Assembly (NCBI GenBank): GCA_036362985.1
Contig: JAYGXS010000004.1
Location: 24,909,254-24,973,253, forward strand
Reading direction: 5' to 3'
Origin: Ligula intestinalis
Lineage: Eukaryota > Platyhelminthes > Cestoda > Diphyllobothriidea > Diphyllobothriidae
DNA length: 64,000 nucleotides
Part shown: piece by piece, positions 54,151-64,000 of the stretch
Layout of the letters: every line of letters starts with the position of its first letter
Position numbering within the stretch: position 1 is the first letter of the stretch
Translations under genes and position numbers: made by a program
The notes under the pieces: model-generated
What the model was told of the DNA's origin: nothing
What the model saw: only the letters and a program-made list of their open reading frames with translations
Database searches by the model: none

Positions 54151-57100
54151 CTAAAAGGAAAAAATAAAGCTCAGGTATTTTACGTGGGTAGAGTACCCAC
54201 ACGAGATATTAAAAAATCCACTTGATCATACGTTGCTCCAGTTCTGTGTTAAGTTCATCTCCAAAAGCCAAAATTAGTTTACCTGGTCGTCAGATTTGAA
54301 GGTCATATTTCGGTTAATACTATGTAAATAAAATCTGCTTGCCCACCACGAAGTCATGCAAGACTCGTTGACTTAACTTATAGATGATAGGGCAGTTTAT
54401 TTTGGAATACATAACCGAAGCAAGCTGAGGTCCATTTTCCGACACAATCATCGGTCATATGCCTGGCAGCGGTCATCGATCGCACATCAACCAAGTCTTT
54501 CCAGTAATTTTCCGAGTGCCAGGAAGACCCTAAATTTCGACGCTAAGGAATACTTGCGTGAACAGGGAAGCTTGCGGCGCTGTTAGCCAACCCAGTCTTA
54601 TGGATGCAGAAGGCATTTTTGCAAGTCGATCATTAGTCTGAAAGCCACCTAACTCCGCACATTATCACTCCCAACCTATCACTCGGCCGTATAGTTACGC
54701 AACACAACTGCACACTGTTTGGCATTTGTTTGGTACGCCCGGGCAACTCGTAATACTATGCCAACTCTTCTGTCATTGGTTGTTTCCTTCCCCTTAAATG
54801 TCTTTTAAGTGCATGCCTAATTTTACTAATCTGCTAAGAAAAAATCGAACTTAGGCAATTGATTAATTTGAAATCCTCTATAAACAAGCTCTAAACTTCC
54901 TAAAAATATTCCTAAATAACCATCTGCTCTATGACTTAGACTTGGAGCGTCAACGGCATTTTTCTCACACAAGTTGAAGACGCCAAATAGTTCGGCTTAG
55001 AAGCACAGTATATCTTCCCTTATCGTCTTAAACATCCATTTTTATTCGTCTTATTCGGGACACCTTTTCGGCTTCCAACGGACGTTTCTCGACAGACAAT
55101 GCCACAGCGATGCAATCCCGAGTAGCCAAAATGCACCCACCTCAGAGTACGCCAAGACCAAACGGATGAGATCGTCATCCCGCGTACCGAGACCCTTCAT
55201 GCTTCCGAGAAGCATCTCAGCGATGCACTCAGGTTTGTTCAGGGCAGTTTTCACTGAAAAAAAGATACAGGCGTAAGGAGCATACTGCAGAGCCTGAATA
55301 CTCAGTACCTTAGAAGTCTGATTTGACCCTTTAAATTTGGGCTTTCGTTGATCAGCCAGTTCAAAGCAATTTCGTCTGCTAAAGTTTTCTGATAGAGCAG
55401 CAATGGAAAATTTAATAACGCAAGAAGAGTGACTATGTGGGAACGGTTCCCGTGCGACTTGGAAGCGGACAATGATTCAAGAACGGCTTCCATACCAGCT
55501 GTGGAGGGAATTATCGAGTTTTACTTCCAGCGTTCGGTGACTGTCTACGTCTTCATACTGCTCAGGAGCGGCGTTAGGATGACGGGTCTGTACAGCGTCA
55601 GCTTCGTGTTCATTTGGAGGCTGCAGAGGGGCCAAAGTTAGGCTTGTGGCTGTTCAAAGGCCTGGCTGACTTTGGACATCTGGTAGGCGATTTCGCTACC
55701 AACCTTAACGCCTCCTGATAATGCACCATCCAGCTAAATGAGTTTGCTATAAGCACGAACGAATTGATTAGATGGCAACGGTCAGTTCGCCAGTCGTACG
55801 CGACGAGGTCCAGCGGCTGCTCCATAGCATGGTGACGCAGGCACAGTGACTTGTGCGTCTATTAGTTCTAAACGGCAATAGACTTTTACTGCATCCACCG
55901 CACTCTTTCTTCTCTCACCTACATTTGGCTTATGTCAAGACAGCGTTAAGAAGATTGGAAGCATGTGTCTACCATGCGGCCTGTTAAGGGAACGCAGCCA
56001 CTCACGATGTGTTAATTCGACCATCGTGAAGTGGATTCAGAAGTGAATTTTGTACGAAGTTGTTTATAATGATCAGGTATTGCGCTGTGTATACCTCATT
56101 TTCCCCTCCCTAGCCCGCCATATTCTGGTGGTAGAAAAACTCGAGACGATCAGAGCTGGGCGTGGGCGCAGTGGCCAAAATACGTAAATAATCCGTCTAC
56201 GCGGGCCACACACGAACTGGTCCCTTCTCCGTGTATATGAGACTACATCAACAAGGAGCCATTGCAGCCTGACTGTTATTCTTTCAAAAAACCGAGCAAT
56301 TCCATCACTTATAAACCCTCTAGGCCGCGACTGAAAACGTGAAAAGAGCAGTCCTCCATTGAATTATATTATGGTAAGCGATAGACGGTGACTGAGTCTC
56401 GCCTTCGATTTCCAAGCGAGGATAAGGATGATCCAACTCGGAACCAGCACTTACACTGTACCTCTTTATCATAAACAGCCGAAAGTGTGTTTGCGATTAT
56501 TCCTCGCCAGGTCTGTACAGTAATAGGGGGGGGGGGGGTAGAATAGCAAAAGTGCAAACAGCCAATTAATGGTAAGTGTGGGAGAGGGGAGGGTTGAGGG
56601 TGTTCAGAGGTCTGGAGTTAGAATCTAGTTCTGTAAGGGGAAGGGGGAGGAGCGGCTATGTCTCTGTTTCGTTGATGTAACGAGACGTGGCAGGGGTGAG
56701 AACAAACCTGCTGGGGGCAACTTGGGTCACGAGAGTCTTAGAGCCTGTATAAATGCTTTATGTGAGCGCAGAGCTGGACGGCTAGCAATACGGTCACAGG
56801 CTCTGCCTTCGCAAGGATTCGTTGAACTTGGAGTATCTCGCTGACACTTTATAGATGACTCAGATGGCTTAATTGACGTCCCCTCGCTGTTCACTGGCAA
56901 CTGAGTCACAGTTGCGCTAGAGAGTGATTTTAACATGCCACGGGTGCCAAACAGGATTGGTGCTCCTCTATCCCGGTTGAAGAAGAGCCTAGTCGTTCTA
57001 CCACTATAGCCTGCCCCAAAGGAGCGAGTGAAGGTTTAGATGCACATTTACAGACGTCTGAAAAGACAGTCTAGTTATATCTTCGAGGCGAAGAAGCACA

Positions 57101-60100
57101 GTACAGTAGAGCCTCAGGTGACGAGCAGCTCCATCTACGAGCACTTCAGATGGCGAGCGAGCCACTCAGAGAAAATTAGTTTCGATTGACGAGCTCCCGC
57201 TCAGTTAACGAGAAGTCAGTGCGTGTATGTGCGTGTGTGTCTGTGTTCGCCGTCGAGTCTTTCTCCCAGGGCGTGGGTCCTCGGTCGTCTGCAGCAAATC
57301 AGTTAACTGTATAGTTTGATTGGCTACGGTTCGCAAAGACGAACGTTTCACACGACGAGCTCTGTGCCCGAACGAATTAAACTCCTTAACCGAGGTTCTA
57401 CTGTACTTGAAAAAGCAAGCCTTATCTCAGGACCTAGGTACGTACGAGTGACAACGGCGTTTAAGTGACGGTGGAGAAGTTTGCTCGCCGGATCCGCTGT
57501 ACAGGCCTGGCGATGAATAATCTGAAATGCACGCTCCTGGATGTTTACATGGGTATCATCGCTAGACTTTTAAATTATCACAAATTACAAACAGTTGAGG
57601 TTTGGAAGAGTACCAATCTACTAAGTAATTCAGTTACTAATAAGGACTGAGGGTTACGCTGCATTGGCTCCTTCATAGTGTGGCCAGTATTGCATTTTCC
57701 ACTTTTACAACATCTCAGATTTACCTCAATGGCATTGACTGCACTCTCCAGTTGAGTCAGGTGAATATCGGCAAAGAAACTGAAGTGTCATGAACTTCAG
57801 TGACGTACAGTTATGCTGGGTAGTGTTCTTGAGACTTCTGCTCCGCGAGCTAATCCTTCGCTAACAAGGGTCCGGCAGTGAAGTCACGTCATCGAGAAAT
57901 CAGATCTTTCCAAACAATTGATTTGGAGGTTATTTAAGCTGTGTTTTCAACAATTTCAAAGGAAACCGAAGTCCTGAGCGCGACCGTTGATGGAGTAAAT
58001 TATTGGGCATACTTGACTTACAACGGTATAAGTCCATGTTATTTTTTTGCCGTGACAGCGATCAGAAGAAAGTCGGTGATAAATATTACTTATAGTTTGG
58101 GTTCACATCGCGGAAAGGCCATGGAATGTAGAGACATGAGCTGCTCCTCAAACCTATTTTGAGTTGCATCAAGCGGGGAGCAAAGGGGTTAATTGTAAGG
58201 AAGTAATTTTAGTGAGAACAAAGTCAAACCATAAATTTTCCCCTATAAAACCTAGGAACCCTTCGCAGATGTCCACGTCCTTCTATTTTGATCACTGACT
58301 GGAGGGACTCACGATAAACTATCTAGAAATCCTGGATTCGACATTAGAATGGCGTTAACACGAGTTTATGCTTCCCTCAACTCTAGCCTCCATCATTGCG
58401 CATGATGTCGCTTGAGTTATACAGCAGTAAAATAGTCCTCATTTTCTCGACACAGACATGATCAATAAAGGTCATTGTGGTGGAACATTGCCAGCAAAGG
58501 GAAGGGAGACTGGAATGACCGTTTCTAGCTTAATCACCCCCATCAACCACCTTGGCTGCCTATACTATTAGCCCCCGAAGGGCTGCTGACGGTGCTCGAG
58601 AATGAGCCCGAAGGCAGAACGGGACGAGTGAGTTCCTTTACCGATCGGTGGATGTTCATTGACGAAAGGAACTGATGCCCTTCTCTGAACAAATAAATCT
58701 AAATTGGATCAAACGAAACTTACTCAAGTTCTAATGGGTAGGAATTTAAAGTGAGTCTTGAAATTACCAATGGTTTCGAGGGCGTCCCTGAAGTTTCCAG
58801 AGGTCTCCTTGTGGATGGCTCTGATAAGATCGTGGTCCATGGCCTAAAAGAGACAGTACTGGGATTTACGATATAAAATAATTGTTCGGAGGCGTTAATA
58901 GCCGCCCCCATCTTTTTAGGAACGAGCAGTCAACAAATGACCTGAGAATCAAACAGCTTAAGACTCAAAGTCAGAAGTAACGGTATCGATACTTTGTTTA
59001 TAGATGTGACCAAACGGGAACCGGGGAAAATCAGATAAGATTAATGAATGTAGTCTGCTCGAAGCATGCTTAGATGGCTAGGCAGTAAGCGCCCAAAAAC
59101 GAGTCACAGGGAGCGCCTTTATAACTGCATTCCTGGCCACACGGGTGACCAGACACACATAATGTATTATGCAGAGAATATTAAACTCACGGCAAAGTAG
59201 ACTTTGTTTATTTCGCGGATATGGGCATGGCTTCTATTAGCAAAGATTCGCACAAACACCGATTCGTCGGTTCCAGTCTTGCTAAAATGATATAAAACAC
59301 AAATATACAATGCCAGTGTTTGGACAACTGTGCTAACCTCGTGGGCAAAGGATTACATTTAACCGTCTATAACGCCCGTGTTCGGACTACAAATAACCTA
59401 CCCTTCGCCGGCGGCGTAAAGTGCCTGGCAATCAGCGGACACATCCGCTGATTTATCTTCGCGTTGTCCCTGAAGAAGAGCAATTAGAACTCGCTTGTAG
59501 TCTCCGGACGTGTCCCCTTCCACATCCTTCTCCAGGTTTCGTTTCAGAGCTACAAATAAAAACAAGCATCGGCTAAACAGCGAGTTAGGAAGGAGTGGCA
59601 AAATGACAGCACACGACTGAACTGGAATGACGAGCCATGGGGGGTGCGGTAGATCGCTGCTCCAAAACCAAGACTGGAATTCGTCCAAAAATTAGGTCAG
59701 TTCGGCGGAGAACACTCAGATGTGGGGACAGAAATCTTAACTGTAGGAGACTGTTGCATGACTGAAAAACACTACACCAGCATTAGACATAGGGAGTAGA
59801 TGACTTAATGGGCGGACTGGTTTTCGGATACACTCAAGATATACGACCGCACAGACTCCGGTATAGCTACGCAGGACCACCACACGATACGGCAAGCAAC
59901 ATAGATCAAAGTCCGATTTGATGGAGGGATAAAGGGGGGTCGGGTGTTACTACAGTCAAACACCGGCTTGTTTTACCCCGACACCAACAAACTCTAGTGT
60001 TAACACGCGAAGTGCATGTGATCCGTGGGTAGGACACATACCAGAAGGCTAATTGGGGCGGGAGGTTATTGCTGTGAGGACTTTCTTCCGCCTTCGCAGC

Positions 60101-60770
60101 TCCAAGTACAAGGACTGTAATTTATCACACTTGCAGCGAAACATTAATCCGCCCTATGATACTCCCACCAACTACCAACACGGGTGAGGTGGGCAGGGAG
60201 GATAAAGTGGTCCCACTGCGAGTGCAATCCTCAATCTCCCTTGGCTGCTTGCACGTGTGTATTAGTGGCTGCCCATCCTATTCTAACTGACCAATCGCCT
60301 TCGAGGCTGACTCACACGACCTTGCTGGAGGCGCAGTAACCACTCCTCATGGTTTCGCATGGTCTCTGATGTGCGCCCATGCGGCCCAAAACTCCCTTAA
60401 AACTATTCTCCTGTAGTTCTGTACAGAATACACTATTCCTCTCAACTTTCGGTCCACTTAGTCTCTTCCCATACGGAACCGAGCCTAAAGGTCGAAGCGG
60501 AGAGGATTTCCCTGATAACTTGAGCTGCTGCGATACATCCACAACGAGGGCTCAGCGGGTACAGGATGTTAGTCAGGACCCATGCAGTTCCTACGCGACC
60601 AAATCCTGCAGAGATTAAACTCCCCCCTCTGTGTGTGCCTCGGCAAAAGTGTTTCTCTTTCTCGGACAAGTGGCGAGGAATGGGTGTTTGTCTCACAACG
60701 CCGCCATACACAATAAGAACAAGGGTTGCTGGAAAAGCAGACTTACGGTCCTGTTTCTTCTCCTTCAGAA
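54038..60770 (-). CDS. Annexin (multi-exon, 5' exons not found)
   Basis: Exons on the minus strand: 60770-60747 (tentative), 59549-59402, 59281-59191, 58843-58768, 55253-55141 and 54150-54038 with TAA. All join in phase with GT-AG introns. The product starts in repeat 2 (LEKDVEGDTSGDYKRVLIAL), continues through repeat 3 (GTDESVFVRIFANRSHAHIR) and repeat 4 (MKGLGTRDDDLIRLVLAYSE) and ends GDYKKFLLAIVGK. Repeats 3 and 4 each have the type II calcium motif: GxGT, 38 residues, Glu. In both cases the spacing comes out exactly only after the proposed splicing. Annexins bind acidic phospholipid membranes through calcium; in tapeworms several are tegumental or secreted. The coding frame shows no break. 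Repeat 1 and the N terminus must lie upstream of 60.8 kb or beyond the window. Which annexin group cannot be decided from the C-terminal half. Confidence 0.9.
54151..55140 (-). other. Annexin intron
   Basis: Donor GAG|gtgggt at 55140, acceptor ccttttag at 54151. No repeat recognised inside. Confidence 0.8.
55141..55253 (-). CDS. Annexin exon, start of repeat 4
   Basis: Acceptor ttttcag; the first two bases TG complete a Val codon with the G ending the previous exon. Encodes TALNKPECIAEMLLGSMKG, then LGTRDDDLIRLVLAYSE; donor gtgggt. Holds MKGLGT of a type II calcium site. Confidence 0.93.
57104..57403. mobile_element. pogo/Tigger-type MITE in annexin intron
   Basis: 300 bases with inverted ends cagtagagcctcaggtgacg ... 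taaccgaggttctactg and TA on both sides (57102-57103, 57404-57405). Interior words gacgagc/aacgag recur. No transposase frame. Confidence 0.8.
58480..58660. repeat. SINE-body mosaic in annexin intron
   Basis: ggagactggaatgacc, gctcgagaatgagcccgaag and gaacgggacgagtgagttcc are reverse-complement or direct pieces of the SINE body at 5990-6280. No tRNA head was found. Confidence 0.5.
58768..58843 (-). CDS. Annexin exon, repeat 3 second half
   Basis: Acceptor cttttag, phase 0: AMDHDLIRAIHKETSGNFRD, then ALETI and one base; donor gtaatt. The Glu of KETSGN completes the repeat 3 calcium site at exactly 38 residues from GT. Confidence 0.92.
59191..59281 (-). CDS. Annexin exon, repeat 3 first half
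   Basis: Acceptor cattttag; the first base completes a Gly codon. Encodes KTGTDESVFVRIFANRSHAH, then IREINKVYFA; donor gtgagt. The usual R/K-W-G-T has Thr for Trp here. Confidence 0.93.
59402..59549 (-). CDS. Annexin exon, repeat 2 end and linker
   Basis: Acceptor tttgtag; encodes LKRNLEKDVEGDTSGDYKRV, LIALLQGQREDKSADV and CQALYAAGE, then GG before donor gtaggt. The DTSGD motif and the ALYAAGE linker are annexin hallmarks of the repeat 2/3 junction. Confidence 0.92.
60747..60770 (-). CDS. Possible 24-nt annexin microexon
   Basis: tatctttcag acceptor, 24 bases encoding LKEKKQD in the needed phases, and a strong donor gtaagt. Joined to the next exon it gives KEKKQDPLKRNLEKD, a plausible approach to repeat 2. 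The phase fits but the match is too short to be sure. Confidence 0.4.
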
Positions 60771-61954
60771 CTGAAAGATAAAGGGCGAAATAGCAAGTTA
60801 ATTTAGGGCATTGTAGTGCAGTTACTATGCAAGCGAATGCAAGCTGTATATTAAATATACTGATATATACCGCGAACAAAAAATTAATTTATCAGGAAAT
60901 TAAAAAGCTGGACTTTTAAAACCAGTATATCAGCCAGAAAGCAGACAGGGGAAGCTGGGGGGCTCACTGATGAGCCGGACCCCTCGCAGCTGTGTCAAGC
61001 AGCCGCAGAATGCCGACAAAACACGTGTCTGGGCCTTTTAGCTAGTACCTAGGGTGTTAGTATGATAAGTTACAATATGCTAACTTTGTTACAGAAACAG
61101 TTTTCGGCTTGCAGTCCCTAAATTCTAAACGGAACTGTCACGGCGGGTCGGATTCAAATTGATACAGGGATTGAAAAACCTTTGTTTTTAAACCTAAGCA
61201 CACCCTTTCTCTGAGTATACAATTCAAAGGAGACATCATTCATTAACACGCGAGCACAGAAAAGAATTTTTTGTTATAAATGTTTTCTACAAAAAAGTTG
61301 AATCTACAAGGCACAATGGATGAATTTCATACTACACAAGTATTCATTTTTTTCACCCAAAGAAGTGCATTCAAAAGCTGACCTCCTCATGTGACCGAAC
61401 TGTCCTGCTCTGCAACAATCAATAGTGCGAGTTCAGTTAAGCAACCCTTTCTAATCAAAGACGCATTTCAGAATTGCCGTTAAAACGTCATGAGACTGTT
61501 CGCTGACTGCACTGTTCCAGTGCTTGCGCATTGGGCTTCTTTGCATCAAGGACCCAGGACTCGCGTATTCGCCTCTGTTCGTGGTAAATAGCTCCAGGCG
61601 CCTTTGTAGATGATCTGCTTTATTGGTTTTCCGCATAAACGTTGGCTTACAGAGTTTGAGTAACGCCCGTAGCAGTCAGTTGAACTGCAAAAGTACACTG
61701 GACTGTATAAGAGGTCATCTTCAGAAGGTGCGGCAAGAATTGACGTGTTTTGAGGTGCAGCCATGAGTGAAATGGGGGGAGAAAGGGGAGTAGTGAGAGT
61801 GTATTGCATTCGTAGTAAGGTAAGTCCACTTCGTCGTCACAGCGTGCTCCGAACTCTGTAGCAATACGCCCCGTTGCTATTGAGCAGATACGATAAAGGG
61901 TTCTGCGGAGTTCAACGTGGCTATGGTTTGCCAGCTACTACGCCTTCTTGAATC
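60771..61954. other. Non-coding stretch
   Basis: Expected to hold upstream annexin exons or intron. I saw no GxGT or DTSGD-type segment on the minus strand here. Frame 61451-61636 has no domain. Confidence 0.4.
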
Positions 61955-62262
61955 ATGCAAATAAGGGATCTACTGGTTGTGGATGAGCAGTCTGGTATGG
62001 CTTATCAAGTACCATGTCGTGACTGTTCTTGTCATTATATAGGGCAGACCGGGCAACGACACAGAGCGCGAACAATAGAACACAAATGGACTGTGCGAAA
62101 AAAGCGACCCATTGTCTCAGATCGCTACCCATACTCTGGAAAAAAGGCCACGAATTTAACTTCACGGGCACGTGGATAATGACATGATCCAGTAATAAGA
62201 CAGGGCAAGAACAACTGGAGGCCTGGGTATCTAACTCCAACGCCAGAAAACTGCTGGAATAG
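61955..62262 (+). pseudogene. GIY-YIG endonuclease relic (Penelope-like C terminus)
   Basis: Plus strand: GMAYQVPCRDCSCHYIGQTG (V.Y.V.C..C...YIG.TG) and RARTIEHKWTVRKKRP. A frameshift near 62140 leads to EFNFTGTWIMT and EQLEAWVSNSN, the usual C-terminal tail (LEAW) of these nucleases. The reverse transcriptase is absent, so it is a truncated fragment of a family distinct from the 49-kb copy. Confidence 0.72.
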
Positions 62263-62389
62263 CTAACCTAAAACATGAGGTGAGCAATAGCGGTCTGGCC
62301 TTATCCGAGTCGTAGTATCATTTTGCGTCATCAGTGTGACGGATGAATGCGAACACGGGAGCAAAGATAAACCGAAATGGAAGGCGGGT

Positions 62390-64000
62390 CCAGATGAAGG
62401 CGGGTTACCCGGGAAAGGAGGGTTACCCGTTAGCCAAGCTGCAGGCTACCTAGCGCGTCCACGGGTGGCGGATAGTGGCGCGGCCTTCAGTGAAGGTTAG
62501 CTGCGAAATAAGCAGGCTCCCGGGTCTGGCGAATAAGCAGTCGCGGACGCAGCAGCGACAGTGTTACCAGGGCGCGGTGGGTTGAGGTCTGGCGCACCGA
62601 CTGCCTTATAAAATACCGCAAGGCCCAATGACGACACTGTGACATGGCGAGCGTGAACCGCCATTAAATAGGTTTGCTTGCCACCAACACCAATGCCTTG
62701 TGGTTAGGTTCTTGAGCCAAAGTGCTAGAGGAGACAACCTCGAACAAAAAATCCGAAAGCCGTTGGGGACCCGCCTGTATTCAAAATTCCCAAGAAACCT
62801 CATGAACATGTCAACTTACGATTTTACGACCCATGCTACGGCGTCCGCGGGAACCGACGCGCTCCGCAACCCTTGTCCGGTGGTGCGGGCGAATAATGTG
62901 CAAGCTGGACTGCTAAACAAAAAACGGACTCTTGGTATTGGATGCTGGAATGTGCGAACATTTCTGGAACCTGGTACTCAAAGTCTGACAGCGCACAGTC
63001 TCCAGGAATATCACGTGGATGTTTGTTGCTTGTCAGAGGTCCGACTCCCCGACTCAGGCGCCCGAGAAATCAAAATCCCGGGGGTCGATTCCTATTTCAC
63101 CTTGTATCACAGCGGTCCGAGTGACTCATCTGGTAGACACGGTGGCTATTGCCCTCTCGGAAGAAGCTAACCATGCACTACTAGCATGGGAACCAGTCAA
63201 CGACCGAATGGCCTATGTTCGACTAAAAGGCCATTTTACGGACATCTCGGTCGTATCTGTGTATGCACCTACGTCGGCGGCTGAACAGCAAGAGAAAGAT
63301 AATTTCTACTCGCAGCTGCAGGAGCTAGCTGAACGACTCCCTCGTCGAGATCTCCTAACTGTTGCCGGGGGCTGGGAATGGCCAGACTGGGCCCGGTGAC
63401 CCGACAAACAGCCACCTTCTTGGTCGTTTTGGGCTTGGCTCTCGAACGGACAATGGTGAGAGGATGCTGCAGTTTGCCGAACAGAACCGACTGTTTGTTA
63501 CCAACACATGCTTTCAGCATCGTCACAAACATCTACTGACTTGATATTCGAACGATGGCCGTACCGCCAGTCAGATCGATTACATTCTAGTTGGTTCACG
63601 GTTTCGCAGCTGGGTCCACGATAGCAGGTCGATGCGAGGTGCCGAAACTGGTAACGTCCACGGGTCTGACCATGTTCTCGTTCGCACGCGCCTGAAGGTT
63701 CACCTCTTATCTGTGCCCAAACTGCCACGTGCGAGACGCCTTGATGTCGCAAAGCTCCGGCAAACCAACACTACCGAGGCTTCAAGCACAGAAATCCAGT
63801 CCCGTCTTATGACCCAGGCTGACGACGAGGGCAGTAGCAAGTGGCCATCACTGAAGACATCCATCTATGGGGCAGCTGAGAAGATTCTCGGATTCACTCA
63901 GCGGCGCCGCAGTGACTGGATCAGCGGAAGAACCCTGCAGCTATCGGCTGCGACGACTCGAGCCAGGTCCCGGAACGATGCCTCCTTCCGCCAACTTCGA
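62390..64000 (+). pseudogene. Non-LTR retrotransposon 5' half: leader and endonuclease, running off the window
   Basis: A GC-rich leader (62390-62690) precedes frame 62700-63170, which has LGIGCWNVRTFLEPGTQ (catalytic Asn) and VCCLSEVRLPDSGAREIKIP (catalytic Glu). A shift near 63115 moves to frame 63019-63399 (MAYVRLKGHFTDISVVSVYA). At the GDWN-type catalytic site this copy reads VAGGWEWPDWA, losing the Asp and Asn. Another shift leads to GRFGLGSRTDNGERMLQFAE and, after a stop at 63542, SQIDYILVGSRF and the terminal GSDHVLVRTRL (catalytic His). The linker before the reverse transcriptase follows to the window end. Related in layout to the LINE at 22-25 kb but a different family. Confidence 0.82.

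Larger units (their letters stand above)
55254..58767 (-). other. Annexin intron with transposon insertions
   Basis: 3.5 kb with donor gtaatt (58767) and acceptor ttttcag (55254). It contains a pogo-type MITE (57104-57403), SINE-body pieces (about 58480-58660), a short match to the dispersed block (56220-56280) and a G-run at 56525-56538. No further coding exon is needed for phase. Confidence 0.75.

Noticed and set aside
55302..55493. Extra annexin exon between 55253 and 58768
   Set aside because: The frame ending QIRLLRY looked possible, but the flanking exons join in phase without it and it has no annexin motif.
1..64000. CRISPR arrays, bacterial operons, ribosomal RNA genes
   Set aside because: None seen; no regularly spaced repeats, Shine-Dalgarno-led genes or rRNA-like sequence. 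The window is eukaryotic.

Overview
This is a repeat-rich window of animal nuclear DNA. It has spliced host genes, no bacterial operons, and many degraded non-LTR, LTR, Penelope-like and DNA-transposon copies. Penelope-like elements with GIY-YIG tails, a CsRn1-like tRNA-Trp primer site and tRNA-derived SINEs suggest a flatworm, most likely a tapeworm with a large repeat-rich genome of the diphyllobothriid type. That assignment is an inference from style; no marker gene is present.

Two host genes can be supported. The terminal exon of an arfaptin-like BAR/AH-domain gene lies at 5211-5483 (+). An annexin gene lies on the minus strand between about 60.8 and 54.0 kb. Five of its exons join in phase into repeats 2 (part), 3 and 4 plus the stop, a sixth 24-nt exon is tentative, and the N-terminal exons are not recognised.

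Layout. 0-3 kb: a dispersed block, a purine tract and a 5'-truncated LINE (-). 3-5 kb: unassigned sequence and a GIY-YIG relic. 5.2 kb: arfaptin exon. 6-20 kb: AT-rich DNA with SINEs, solo LTRs, a mariner-type transposase relic, a LINE tail and an artefactual gap. 20-25.3 kb: a second, fuller copy of the block/purine/LINE arrangement, whose LINE ends in three C2H2 fingers. 26.2-31 kb: a nearly full-length but broken CR1-type element (+). 31-34 kb: a strong RNA-like hairpin and a pogo-type MITE. 34-51.4 kb: five Penelope-derived insertions with inverted arms, four with target-site duplications of about 12-13 bp; also an LTR/PBS relic and an internally deleted LTR retrotransposon. 51.4-60.8 kb: the annexin gene, preceded by a diverged duplicate of its 3' end that carries a MITE absent from the annexin-side copy. 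62-64 kb: another PLE tail and the 5' half of a LINE running off the window.

No multi-gene host pathway is visible. The window is best read as two host loci embedded in transposon debris. The structurally most informative part is the Penelope cluster, with its foldback architecture and a hammerhead-like core.
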